From NCBI RefSeq assembly GCF_932526225.1, contig NC_064037.1, positions 3,129,203-3,193,202 on the forward strand: a DNA stretch of 64,000 nucleotides. The letters are read 5' to 3'. Shown here piece by piece: positions 30,801 through 44,700 of this stretch. A program made the position numbers and the translations under genes. Under the pieces are notes generated by a model that saw nothing but the letters and a program-made list of their open reading frames with translations, ran no database searches and was not told where the DNA came from. Position 1 is the first letter of the stretch. Every line of letters begins with the position of its first letter. The stretch comes from Nematostella vectensis. Lineage: Eukaryota > Cnidaria > Anthozoa > Actiniaria > Edwardsiidae.

Positions 30801-32439
30801 GCTTTGTTTCAAAGACCTCTACTAGAAAATTAAATGTTTACTTTACTGTTTAGCCCCCTGTCCAAATTCATACGGTAAATTGCACTATTGCCACCCATTT
30901 CTACTATGTACCACCCCAGATAAAGTCTTACAGTTTTGATCTTCAGACACCCTTTCTTTAATCAAATGTTTTAACTCACAGCTGGCTATCTTCAAACTCG
31001 GCTAACTTGATTAGATGCCTAAAATTTGGCTTATATATTTACTTAAAGAATCATTTGTTGTTTATCATTGAAAATACAGCAGTTTATTCGAAAGAAAACT
31101 TCAAAATAACAATCTACAAATGAAGTCTGATATGTCATTGACGGTATTTGATTGAAAATATTTTGGTTACTTGCTTGAATTAGCTGATGGAAATGGATGC
31201 TTTGTTTGACTTGCCATTGAGTGGGAGCATAAAATGGCGGCTTGATTGGCCTTCTTTAACGTAAAACAACTACTTGGTATTAATCTTTGAGTTGAATAAA
31301 CCATTTTCCATTCTAGAAAATATCAATAATGCTTGTTAACAATTCCTACTTTTGGCACCATTTGGACAGATATATACACCTATTTTAAATAAGGTTGCAC
31401 TCGGAGAATCTATTTGTTGTAACCCGCAATGCTTCGTAGATTTCAAATAAATAGCAAAATAAGCCTAAATATAAACAAACACAGGATTAGAAAGCTTTAT
31501 CATTCTTGTTTATGTACCTCTAAACGTTCACACAGCATTCAGAGACCAACCACACTATTCATTGGGGTTATATGTACTCATGAGCCACTGTAGATTATGA
31601 TACATTAATTCACAGGTGCAATCTTAATCGAAACAGGTGTATATGAACACTTTTGATTGACAAAATAGTATTTGAAAGTTGAAATTTGAGTCTTTGGACT
31701 GGTATACAGTAGTATGGCAGTATTGTTATCAGAAACTGAATCATTCAGTTATTTACGTGGTGTGGTCAACCTCTTGTTGTTCCACATCGCAGATTGAGGA
31801 TTACAGCATGGTTACGTTTCTACCACTTAACCCCGAAGATGAGGACTCTGTCACAGATGTGCTTCAGCAGATAGACCATGCAATACAGTATGGAGAGGAC
31901 CTCGACATCAAGACAAGGGTAAGCACTATCTGCTCTTTGTATATACAGTAGCTGTTTCAAAAAGGTTGCTGTAAATCCCTACGCATCCAGGCTTCTGCAT
32001 GTTGCTCAAGTTTGCAAGTTATAGTTAGCTATAGACATTCATACTAGATTTCAGCCAAGCTCTGTTTTGTTGAATATAGCATATAAAGCAACGAGGTATC
32101 ATCACTAAAGACTATTTTGCTTCTACCCAAACTGCCTTTCAGTATGGGCGCATATGTAGGCTTGAGTGACTAACAACCTTTATTGAGATAGTTATAGACT
32201 GATTTATGCAGTATATAGTCATTGACCAGCAAAGACTGATGCACATTGGAGAAGGCTAATAGTGTGTAAGCACTGTGAACAAAGTTGATCTAAATGCTAT
32301 TTAAATCAGTCTACCCAATGGACCCAGAACTTCTGTATTGCTTATCACCACTTACCACTAAAAAAGATGTTTGATTTTGCAGGATTTTGAATACAATGAG
32401 CCAGAGGAAATTGAACACCCTGAATATGATGACAGCTAA
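27894..32439 (+). CDS. GPN3: GPN3, GPN-loop GTPase 3, 8 exons, 279 aa
   Basis: Cytosolic GTPase that with GPN1 supports assembly and nuclear import of RNA polymerase II. Exons 27894-27938, 28080-28188, 29074-29161, 29239-29318, 29606-29846, 30572-30665, 31793-31918 and 32383-32439 sum to 840 nt with consistent phases. P-loop GPAGSGKST at residues 9-17, [11 protein letters not shown], the defining GPN motif in GPNGG (about 71-75), [17 protein letters not shown], and TKMDLL as the G4-like element. C-terminus is acidic ([13 protein letters not shown]). Human GPN3 is 284 aa, so it is full length. The ATG at 27894 matches the human start and is the first in frame with it. Introns 5 and 6 carry tandem repeats starting at their donors. 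Using any of the later copies of the intron 6 donor would shift frame and stop. Confidence 0.95.
28301..28463. mobile_element. Short MITE with ACAGAGCCGTAGCAGG ends
   Basis: Left end ACAGAGCCGTAGCAGG, right end CCTGCTATGGCCCTGT, imperfect complements. Interior includes GGCATATGCCCCCAGTGCCC. A related right-half fragment lies at 59500-59550 (GGCACATGCTCCCATTGCC, then CCTGCTAAGGCCCC). In GPN3 intron 2. Confidence 0.65.
29847..30455 (+). repeat. Minisatellite starting at the GPN3 exon 5 donor
   Basis: About ten units of 45-68 bp with core CAGACATCCTCAACTC (later CAGGCATTGTCAACTCTC), then GGCATTCCACCAGGT and a C-run of variable length. The first unit begins inside the splice donor (AA|GTAAGTCAGACATCC). 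Units repeat CACCAGGT, another donor-like word. Variable C-runs explain the length differences. Confidence 0.88.
30640..30803 (+). repeat. 32-bp x5 tandem repeat of GPN3 exon 6 end plus donor
   Basis: Five nearly perfect copies of a unit made of the last 26 or so exonic bases (GCTTAACAAAGCACTTGG, TCAGCTG) and the intron start GTATGTA. Donor copies fall at 30666, 30698, 30730, 30762 and 30794. Only the first keeps the frame to exon 7. Confidence 0.95.
31070..31640. repeat. Composite dispersed repeat in GPN3 intron 6
   Basis: Left part (31070-31260) matches 14625-14800; right part (31370-31640) matches GOLGA3 intron 2 (3440-3690) in reverse complement. Probably two old elements side by side, or one larger family of which the other sites keep different halves. 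Confidence 0.55.
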
Positions 32440-32607
32440 CCTCAATTGCTAACAGAAAATATTCATTTACAACATTTTAAGCATATAAATGCATGTAGAA
32501 AAAGGGTGGTGAGGATTTCCTTTCACCAAGTTTTTGTTTCTGTTGTAAAAACATAAGACTTTATGCTAATGCTAATTTCTCAAATGTGCTTTTTAAGAAG
32601 GTTAGAT

Positions 32608-32948
32608 CACAGGCTTACCAACCTTTCAGCCAGTCTCCAGTCAATCCCAGTAACAAGCTCGAATATTTTCACAATTGATCACCTCCTGTAATTGTCCTAT
32701 AATTGTCTTTTATCCTAGAATAAAAGTCCCAACAAACTCTCATTGCTTTGTGATGTGTATTTATTCAGAAAAGGCAGGTATTTCTAATACCGCTTTATAT
32801 AATAATATAAATATAATGATACCGCTAATAAGTTTGAACAGTTGAGGGATTTTGCTATACTTGATGCCTCTCAAAATAAGTATTATACTTATTCGAGCTT
32901 GTTACTGGGATTGACTGGAGACTGTCTGAGAGGTTGGTAAGCCTGTGG
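32608..32948. mobile_element. MITE with ~55-bp inverted termini between GPN3 and FKBP12
   Basis: Left arm starts CACAGGCTTACCAACCTTTC and continues through CAGTCTCCAGTCAATCCCAG to ACAAGCTCGAA; the right arm (about 32894-32948) is its complement with three or four mismatches. AT-rich 230-bp centre without an ORF. TTAGA occurs on both sides and may be the target duplication. An AATAAA at 32719-32724 lies inside and could serve GPN3. Confidence 0.85.
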
Positions 32949-33270
32949 TTAGAGCAAGTTCAACAACAGATTAAATCTCAATTTTTTATTTGCAAAATGA
33001 GGTAATTTAGTAGAGGTACACATGTAGATATAGTTTACACTCATGTTAAGTATAGAAAACTGATTCTGATACAAATCAGACTACTGTTTAGTTCAGTAAT
33101 GTATGAACCATTTTTACTAGTTAGCCAATATTTGCCATGATGCAGTGACATCACCTACTATTACCAGCCACTTAATAAATAGAGCAGTTAACTAACAATG
33201 ACTGAATGATCACTTGCTCGGTAAAAAAAGACTATTTTTGATTAACACACAGGCCTGCAAAGGTCGGGAC

Positions 33271-35715
33271 CTATTTAAAGCTCAGTAATTCGACATCAAA
33301 GATAAGTGTTGCATTTGGTGGGATAGTGAAAAATGTCAAGGATAAACACATGGCACACCTATCAGTCTTCTTATTAGTATGTTAGTACTTTGAGTAAACT
33401 GTGCTGAAGATGGCTCTATCTTTAATTAAACATATCTTTTATAGAGTATGCAAAAATGCTGAGTAAATTGTAGAGTTTGCAATGGGTTGATCACATTTTT
33501 AGGTACTGTAAAAAGGCTATTATGTAGAGCATGCAAGAGAGCATGAAGGGGTATCATATCTTTAGGTAAAAAGGTTATTTTGTAGTGTTAGCAAGGGTGC
33601 TAAGGGGATTTATAATAATTTTTTTGCAAAGGTATTAGGTACTGGAAAGACTAGTCCTTTATTCATTTAAACATAGAAGAAAAGGATATACTCCTGGGTA
33701 GCCTTTGGGTCCATAAGCGTAGTCAGGAGTGCATGTCAAAGTGGCCTTTTGTCCCAAACTCATCTGAAATACAAATGCAGACCATATCACAATTATTTGA
33801 TTTAATACAAACAAGTCATAAAACATTTACAGATGATTCATAAATGTACACCATATTACAAAATTTGATATGATACAAACACACCATTCAACATTTTTGA
33901 TAGTGATACATAACCGGTTATCCCAAACTCATCTGAAATAGAAATGCATACCATATCACATTACTGGATATGAAACACACTCATAAAACATTTATGATAC
34001 ATAAATTGTTAACTCATTTAGAATACTTATGATATGGCACAAAAATGCCTATATTATTGATAAAATTTTGAGATGCTGCCATCCTCAAATTTATTTATAT
34101 ATGACTTGGTTCTCAACTCTACACCAATGTACAGATTGGTCAACATACTAACAAAACCAAACTCTCTACCCCCAAAGGGACCCAGGCAAAACATGTTCTT
34201 TCAAAGTTTCCCCTTAGCTACTCATTAGTCAAAGGTATGTCAGAAAAGGGTCAGAGATAAGCAATGTACCATCACCAATTTTTTTATTGCAAAAGTTTGT
34301 ATGATAGCATGTTATAGAATATTTATTCCAAGAGGAAGGGAAGGAATGTTAGTGATGGCATAACTTTGTTATTCTGTAATAGACACACATTACAGTTTGT
34401 TTGACTATGCTTACCTGTGCAACACCCTCGTCCCAACCTGGATAAAATATAATCTTTAGTTACCTGGCTGGTTCAATAGAAAGAAACTAACAGATATTAG
34501 GTGCCAAAAGATAAAATTTATCATATGTTTGGGCAATCGTTAATAATTGATGGCAGTAAACCTGTCAGGTCATCCAATTGATACCAATTAATTAGGATTA
34601 TCAATTGATTTTGATATATATATTTTTTCAATATCAGTTTTTATTGATTTAACAGGTTGGGATAATTAGTATAGCCTCCTGTGCAGCTGACTTCTGCCAT
34701 GCACCGAAAGTTCTAATGCACTAGTCATTTGAAACCCCCACCCCCGGTCCTGGGGAAGTGTGGGGTTGACGTGGGGGTTTAGAGCACTTTTGAACAAGAA
34801 TTTGTCCCGAGGGGGTCTCCACAATGGGGGCTTGGGGACAAATGACTAACATCACAAATGTACTCTGCAAAAGTCATGTCAGTTTATGGTTTGTTTTCTC
34901 GGTTTTGTACAAGGTCAAAGTCTAATTCCCCACCCTTCCCCTGGGCCATGGTGGTGGGGGTTTCAATTGACTAGTGCATAAGAACTACTATTTCACCATT
35001 GCTTGGAAGTCGAACGCAATCACTGTTGGGAAATTTTGCAGCTTCTTGTACTCGATTTTGTTCGATTACCCTACCACTCGTTAGACTGCGTCCGTTTCCG
35101 AGTATTCCCATCTTTCAGTTTTGTACAACGCATATATTACATATCGGTGATGATAGAGAGAACAAAAAATATACATTGATTGTGCCTCCATCCCGGCGAA
35201 TTACTCTAAAAAACGATAAATCAACTATACACACTTTGATCATATGGAGTGTGACATCGTCTATATATGATGGACTATGTCATATACTTCAGCCAACTAA
35301 GGTTAAAAAATCACACGTGAAGAGTAAAAGTACTGGTGTAGTAGTTTATCCTGTGTTCTATTTAATTTTCACCTTTTATAACTTGTCCTGCACCTAGCTT
35401 GAACTGGAATGGCTTTCCCCGATCCCTCGATGAGTCGAATTTTTTCCCATCCGTCAAAGTTCCTGCAGTGATATTATCGATCCTTAGAAAGTGAGGGTTT
35501 CAAGGTTTATGGAAATTAGAGCAATAAGTAAGAGCCTTAGCTCGATTCTTACCGGTGTAGTGAACTGAAACGGTTTGCCCTGCTTTCGGAAAGCTCTTAC
35601 CTGGAACGAAAGCGATGCCAAGTCAATGTTGAAAAAATAGGTGACTTAAATAGATGAATATGATATATTATTATTTACCATCTCCTGGCTGGACGGTTTT
35701 GACGTCAACTCCCAT
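33271..35715 (-). CDS. FKBP1A: FKBP12 peptidyl-prolyl isomerase, 6 exons, 108 aa, with a U12-type AT-AC intron
   Basis: Cytosolic prolyl isomerase, the FK506/rapamycin-binding protein that regulates ryanodine and TGF-beta type I receptors in animals. Exons 35715-35679, 35600-35553, 35462-35373, 34437-34415, 33763-33690 and 33325-33271 sum to 327 nt, exactly human length. Pocket motifs are intact: [49 protein letters not shown]. Intron 4 is preceded by a 23-nt exon. The last intron has no GT or AG at the needed frame. It runs from ATATCCTTTT (33689) to a terminal AC (33327-33326), with branch-like TCCTTGAC ending about 10 nt upstream, all hallmarks of minor-spliceosome AT-AC introns. Joining there gives PGVIPP, collinear with human PGIIPP. 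Head to head with PCMTD1, tail to tail with GPN3. Confidence 0.95.
33753..34010 (-). repeat. Tandem duplication of the FKBP12 exon 5 acceptor
   Basis: About 85-bp units at 33753, 33843 (diverged) and 33922. The first and third share CCCAAACTCATCTGAAATA, which on - is the intron 4 acceptor plus the first exon 5 codons (TTTCAG|ATGAGTTTGGG). The upstream decoy acceptor is 169 bp from the true one. Confidence 0.8.
34709..34986. mobile_element. MITE in FKBP12 intron 3
   Basis: Left AGTTCTAATGCACTAGTCAT-TGAAA and right TTTCAATTGACTAGTGCATA-AGAACT are inverted with two mismatches. Interior is a second G/C-rich hairpin (CCCCCACCCCCGG... / ...GGTGGGGG). 278 bp, no ORF. Confidence 0.8.
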
Positions 35716-36374
35716 TTTTATCCTGCAAATTTGGAATCTTCCTCAAGCCACGAGTGTCAAGCGAAGTAGACCGAGCGATCAGCACCCAGCATGCTTTGCC
35801 GGTTAACGCCCAAAGTATATTTGAGAAGGGGTGGAGAGAGTCTTCCCCACCTACCCCTACTGAGTACTCATCGCTGGTCAAAATTTTAGTGGGCTCTGAT
35901 GAATTTCTTTTTGTTTTGATGATCCTTCGATTGTAACAGTAAAACTGGCTGCATTCTTTTTAAATCTTATTCCTTTCTTAACCTTGTGATATAAAAGCGA
36001 TGGAGACTTTATAAAGATTCTTCGGATTTAATTTTGGCTGTAGCGGAAAAAAGATTTTGTGTTTTTACTGGTAGAGAAAAGTGGCAAATTTCCAAAGGCC
36101 GTTTCTATAGAACTGTTTTTACTGGCAGATCTTAAAACGGCTTTTTTATTTGGTAGAAGAACAGCACTAGTTCTGGGAGACTACGGTAAGGTTTAAATAT
36201 AGGTAACATGCTACTTCATACAAAGACGCCTTTACAAATTAGTGCAGCTTCCTTGTTAAGTTTAACTAGCGAACACCATGGCCAGGAAATCAAATAAAAC
36301 CTCTCACTGTTCAGGAGGGGGGGGGGGGGAATTTTGCAAGCCAATCCAGCCAGCCGTTATGTAATCTTTAGCTC

Positions 36375-37970
<1,596 letters not shown>

Positions 37971-38732
37971 TACACCCCAGTTTAGACTTGCTGTTACCAT
38001 AAACATATTCAGGGATATACAACAGCATGATGGGTCTGTATAGCCAGTTGACTATTTAAGTATGACTTCTTTGCCTTTATGGTAGCATAAGAAACCAATT
38101 TAACTGTACTGTATTTGTACAAAAAGTGTTTGGTCTTGTTGTATTGGTACTAATGCAGATGTAAATAGAATAGTAAAAAGCATATTTACTCAAATAAGCT
38201 GTCAGGGTATTCACAAAAGGGTGCTGACACACACAAGGGCAAGCGACTAGAGTGGGGCAGGTGGAGGGGGGGGGGGGGGGTCAGGACCTCATTCTTATCA
38301 AGTAAATACGCTTGAAGGTTTAAAAAAGGTTAATTATAAAAATAGTAACAGAATAATCATTAGATAATATATACCCTTGCCACCTTCCAAAAGGAATAGA
38401 GGGAGCATGTCAAATAAAACTCATGTACTTTGTAGGCCATTTGCTATCATAATGTGGCTAGTTTTTATTCAACATCCCTTTTCTCGACAACATACAATAT
38501 TTACATAAAAATGGACTAGCAGGTAGTCTAATATCAGGAAAAGCTACAGTATGAGTGCTTTCCATAAAAAAAAACTGATACTTTAGTCATCTTGTTTATG
38601 CAACACTTCAAAGTGTAGAGTGACAATGCTAGTTCATGGTTGTATATTCTAGCAAATGAATGCCTTTGTTTATCCTGGTTATAATTGCCATGTGGGACGA
38701 ACTTTTTTTTTTCAAACAAACACAAGATGGTC

Positions 38733-41700
38733 TTAGATTGGGGCACTTGACTCTGACGATCCTGAGAAAAAAAAAGAGAATAAAGTTAAGTTGGGGGAAA
38801 ATAGTGTAATGATGAAGTTTACATTTTGTAAAATAGAAAGAGAATAAACAAGTCAAAGTTATCATGGGTGATTGAAGGTAACAAATGGTGTGTCCCTCAG
38901 TCTGAAACCTGAAAAGTCATTTGCCTAATGTGCATATGTTGCCAGTCAGTTCCCTCCCCTCTTATTGGTCATATGTACTGTAAAATTTGTCTCATCAACC
39001 TATTGCCCTCACTCAGAAGACTGTGTTATGCACACCCTCTAACCTCCCCTCTTCTTGGTCATCCCCCTTAGAAGACTGTGTTATGCGCACCCTTCAACCT
39101 CCCCTCTTCTTTGTCATCCTCCTCAGAAGACTGTGTTATGCGCACCCTTCAACCTCCCCTCTTCTTTGTCATCCCCCCTTAGAAAACTGTGTTATGCACA
39201 CCCTCTAACCTCCCCTATTCCTGGTCATCCCCCATTAGAAGACTGTGTTATGTGCACCCTCTAACCTCCCCTCTTCCTGGTCATCCCCCCTTAGAAGACT
39301 GTGTTATGCACACCCTTCAACCTCCCCTCTTCTTTGTCATCCTCCTCAGAAGACTGTGTTATGCGCACCCTTCAACCTCCCCTCTTCTTTGTCATCCTCC
39401 TCAGAAGACTGTGTTATGCGCACCCTTCAACCTCCCCTCTTCTTTGTCATCCTCCTCAGAAGACTGTGTTATGCGCACCCTTCAACCTCCCCTCTTCTTT
39501 GTCATCCTCCTCAGAAGACTGTGTTATGCGCACCCTTCAACCTCCCCTCTTCTTTGTCATCCTCCTCAGAAGACTGTGTTATGCGCACCCTTCAACCTCC
39601 CCTCTTCTTTGTTATCCTCCCTTAGAAGACTGTGTTATGCGCACCCTTCAACCTCCCCTCTTCTTTGTCATCCTCCTTAGAAGACTGTGTTATGCACACC
39701 CTTCAATCTCCCCTCTTCTTTGTCATCCTCCTCAGAAGACTGTGTTATGCGCACCCTTCAACCTCCCCTCTTCTTTGTCATCCTCCTCAGAAGACTGTGT
39801 TATGCGCACCCTTCAACCTCCCCTCTTCTTTGTCATCCTCCTCAGAAGACTGTGTTATGCGCACCCTTCAACCTCCCCTCTTCTTTGTTATCCTCCTCAG
39901 AAGACTGTGTTATGCGCACCCTTCAACCTCCCCTCTTCTTTGTCATCCTCCTCAGAAGACTGTGTTATGCGCACCCTTCAACCTCCCCTCTTCTTTGTCA
40001 TCCTCCTCAGAAGACTGTGTTATGCACACCCTTCAATCTCCCCTCTTCTTTGTCATCCTCCTCAGAAGACTGTGTTATGCGCACCCTTCAACCTCCCCTC
40101 TTCTTTGTCATCCTCCTTAGAAGACTGTGTTATGCACACCCTTCAATCTCCCCTCTTCTTTGTCATCCTCCTCAGAAGACTGTGTTATGCGCACCCTTCA
40201 ACCTCCCCTCTTCTTTGTCATCCTCCTCAGAAGACTGTGTTATGCGCACCCTTCAACCTCCCCTCTTCTTTGTCATCCTCCTCAGAAGACTGTGTTATGC
40301 GCACCCTTCAACCTCCCCTCTTCTTTGTTATCCTCCTCAGAAGACTGTGTTATGCGCACCCTTCAACCTCCCCTCTTCTTTGTCATCCTCCTCAGAAGAC
40401 TGTGTTATGCGCACCCTTCAACCTCCCCTCTTCTTTGTCATCCTCCTCAGAAGACTGTGTTATGCACACCCTTCAATCTCCCCTCTTCTTTGTCATCCTC
40501 CTCAGAAGACTGTGTTATGCGCACCCTTCAACCTCCCCTCTTCTTTGTCATCCTCCTCAGAAGACTGTGTTATGCGCACCCTTCAACCTCCCCTCTTCTT
40601 TGTCATCCTCCTCAGAAGACTGTGTTATGCGCACCCTTCAACCTCCCCTCTTCTTTGTTATCCTCCTCAGAAGACTGTGTTATGCGCACCCTTCAACCTC
40701 CCCTCTTCTTGGTCATCCTCCCTCAGAAGACTGTGTTATGCGCACCCTTCAACCTCCCCTCTTCTTTGTCATCCTCCTCAGAAGACTGTGTTATGCGCAC
40801 CCTTCAACCTCCCCTCTTCTTTGTCATCCTCCTCAGAAGACTGTGTTATGCGCACCCTTCAACATCCCCTCTTCTTGGTCATCCTCCTCAGAAGACTGTG
40901 TTATGCACACCCTTCAACCTCCCCTCTTCTTTGTCATCCTCCCTCAGAAGACTGTGTTATGCGCACCCTTCAACCTCCCCTCTTCTTTGTCATCCTCCTC
41001 AGAAGACTGTGTTATGCACACCCTTCAACCTCCCCTCTTCTTTGTCATCCTCCCTCAGAAGACTGTGTTATGCGCACCCTTCAACCTCCCCTCTTCTTTG
41101 TCATCCTCCCTCAGAAGACTGTGTTATGCGCACCCTTCAACCTCCCCTCTTCTTGGTCATCCTCCCTCAGAAGACTGTGTTATGCACACACTTCAACCTC
41201 CCCTCTTCTTTGTCATCCTCCCTCAGAAGACTGTGTTATGCGCACCCTTCAACATCCCCTCTTCTTGGTCATCCTCCTCAGAAGACTGTGTTATGCGCAC
41301 CCTTCAACCTCCCCTCTTCTTGGTCATCCTCCCTCAGAAGACTGTGTTATGCGCACCCTTCAACCTCCCCTCTTCTTTGTCATCCTCCCTCAGAAGACTG
41401 TGTTATGCGCACCCTTCAACCTCCCCTCTTCTTTGTCATCCTCCTCAGAAGACTGTGTTATGCGCACCCTTCAACATCCCCTCTTCTTGGTCATCCTCCT
41501 CAGAAGACTGTGTTATGCACACCCTCCAACCTCCCCTCTTCTTTGTCATCCTCCTCAGAAGACTGTGTTATGTGCACCCTTCAACCTCCCCTCTTCTTTG
41601 TTATCCTCCTCAGAAGACTGTGTTATGTGCACCCTTCAACCTCCCCTCTTCTTTGTTATCCTCCTCAGAAGACTGTGTTATGTGCACCCTTCAACCTCCC

Positions 41701-44700
41701 CTCTTCTTGGTCATCCTCCCTCAGAAGACTGTGTTATGCGCACCCTTCAACCTCCCCTCTTCTTGGTCATATATAAATAACCCAACCCATCAACCTTAGT
41801 ATAGTTAGACCTTCCTTAGAAGGCACACAAAATCAGCCCCAGCCTTCTTCCATATACCCAGCCTCATCAACCTTAGTTAGCCCTCACTCAGGAGACTGTC
41901 ATGTATACTGAACCCCTGCCCCCTGGTAACACAAGCATGATATCAAGATATATGATATCATGATATTTTATTTCAAGACAGTCTTAGTAATATAGCTAAA
42001 TACTAAGAAAGGGAACAAGTGCAGGGATGATGGAAAATCTAACATCAACTAACACCTACCATTTTCAACTACATTTTCTTCTTGTTTGAGTGTCTGAAAA
42101 GTAAATTGCAATTTTAATACTAAAAATCTAAAACTAGAACAATTATGTACTGTACCAAACCATGATCTCTAGGTAGCCAAGTAGCATCTGAGTGGACATG
42201 TTTACTTACAGGTAATTCTTGTGCTAGTTGACTGACTACACTCTCTAGGTAGTCAGGCAGTGGCTTGAATGGGTTTGAGCTTGGCTGGAAGAAGTGTTGG
42301 CTTCGACGAGCAAGCAACCTCAAAGCTGAAAATTGGCAATTGAATTCATAATAATTTTCAAAACTTAAGACCAGTAAACATGATTGATGAAAAAGTTATT
42401 CTGCAAACTTCTTAAAAGTCAAAAACAAATGTAATGTGAGGATAATAACATCTATGTATAGGGGTCGTTGTCCTAAAATTATACAGTAAGGAGATTACCA
42501 GAGGGGGCGTGGCTGAGCCCCCAGTGTTTTTAATCTTTCTGTATTGTGCCTGTTACAGTCTTAAAATGTCATTTCTTAGAAAAATGAATTAAATATTTGA
42601 TTAAACAAACATGGGAAACAATAGATTACTTTCTCCTTAAAATAAGAAACTAACAATAATATATAAGATAGACTAACCTCTCCAGCCAAAGTTACTCTTC
42701 TTAATCAGTCTGAGAAGAACAAGCATAATAAACTTTAATGTTAAGCATAACAAACATACTGAACACAAGTATCTCTAAATACATCCCAGCCACAATTAAT
42801 TTAGCACATTTTTTTATTTATCTCTTGCAGAAAAGCAGAAATCCAGCCTTATGTTTTATAATAAAGCCAACTATACATTATCTATTTTTTTCACACTAAA
42901 TGATAGAGATAAATTAGACATTACTTGTATTCATCTTCGACCATGCCATCGGGATCAGCCTGCTCTATCGCTTCCTCAAAGAACTCCTCCAAAGATGGCA
43001 AAAATACCCTATAACAGGAGTGAAAACAGATAAATAACACTAATCACAAGAATATCATTAAAGATAATAGCTCAGGAGAATAACCATCAGTCTTTATATT
43101 TTGAAGTTTCTCTTTTTATGTGCAGCGTAGTACCACCATGCAGGCTTTTTGTCAAAGGGTTTTCAATTTGTTAATTGTTTGGCCTGATATTGGTAAATTA
43201 TGTTACAGTACTGTGTCTTACAACTAAAAAGTTATACACCTATTCTAAAAAAACAACAAGTTAAAAAGGTCATGACAAATGGCATTTATGGTTACTTATC
43301 ATATATGCAAACAAAAACATTATAATTGAACTCAAGTGATGCCAAAGCCAGACATTGATGGCTTTTAATTGATAAATGATTCATATTCTCCTGCATTCGG
43401 AGAAATATAATGAGACCCATGGTGCCTTAAGTCCTAGAACTTCCAATATCCAATTGACATTTGAAGTTTGCAAAAACAGCTATTTTTTTTAAATAGATTT
43501 ATTCAAAAAAAGTGTAGATGATAAATAATAATCACATACCTTTTTTCTGCGCTACATGCTTCTAAATTATCAGAGCAGAGATTCCATAGCCGCGTAAGCT
43601 CAGAACTAAAAAAGTAAACAAAACAGATATCAAGAGATAGGAAGGCAAACAGATGCTATGCTTTACAGTCCTGACACAGTTTTAAACAAGAATGCACATG
43701 CATATAAATCTTTAGGAAAAAGTCAATTCCTTGATTGGAAAATATTACTTTTTTGGTGGTTCTGGGGGTTGTACAAGCCGCATGATCCTAGCCACATAGC
43801 TGTGCCAGTTTGATTATCACTACAGGATAGGGGAATCTGATTACAGAACATGTCAAAAGTACACAAATGCACAATAAGTAGCTACCTCCCCATCTGCAGT
43901 TTCTTGGACTGCCACTCAGCATTTATCTCCTCACCGATGCTCTTGGTACGCTTGCGTTTTGGTGCCTTTGGACCCTTTACTACGTCATGAGCCTCTCTGT
44001 CAAGGTAGATAAAATGTGGAGGCTTACTTATATAGATATGCACTTAAAAACACATTTTTTGTAGCAGGAAATGCTCTAAATAGCGTAACAGCCAATAATA
44101 TAATTAAAAATGAAAACTCAGGCTATACAACCGTTTCTTACTTTTCTTTTTCTTTAATAAAGCTCAGACAGCCTTCATTTTTCCATGAAATCCAGTTCTC
44201 CTCTCTCTCAAGTATGTGCTAAAAACACACAGGCAGTGTCATGTACAGCAAATGTCTGAGTAATCTGAGTGGACGCAGGCCCGTACCCAGGATTTTTTTG
44301 GGTGGGGTGCGAAATCCAAAATAAGTGGACCTTATTTTTCTTGGAGGGGGGAGGAGGGGAAGGAGGGCATGAGTTCTCTGATAAAAATCTGACCACCCCA
44401 AAAGAACAAAAATGATTTTTTTATGCCTTTGCAGTATCTCCATGGGACGTTTATTGTCGGATTTGGCAACAAATAAAGTCTGACTTATGAATTAATGACA
44501 TACCAGAGTGATCTAGCTTATGCTTTATAGTTTTGTCTACAAATAGCACGTCTATTGAGAACTTTGTTATGTGCACAGTTCTCAATAGACTGGTACGGGC
44601 CTGGGACATTCTGACCATTAAGAAGTTGGTAAGTCATGCTTTCCCTACAACAATTGTCACTATCAGTTTAGTATTTAGCTATTGCTTAACTCTTACTTTG

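Noticed and set aside
34999-35397. 132-codon open frame on +
   Set aside because: Antisense to FKBP12 intron 3 and exon 3; no similarity to a known family and no splice or start support.
38733-38761. Longer frames through the terminal THOC1 exon (38534-38746)
   Set aside because: Only the phase-1 frame from exon 23 is compatible and it stops after nine codons; other frames run into low-complexity sequence.
39005-41768. CRISPR-like regular array
   Set aside because: Direct repeats are contiguous with no unique spacers, and the context is a eukaryotic intron.
39301-41799. 832-, 697- and 549-codon open frames on the + strand
   Set aside because: Same artefact from the 55-bp minisatellite in a THOC1 intron; no start context, no domain, and periodic peptides only.
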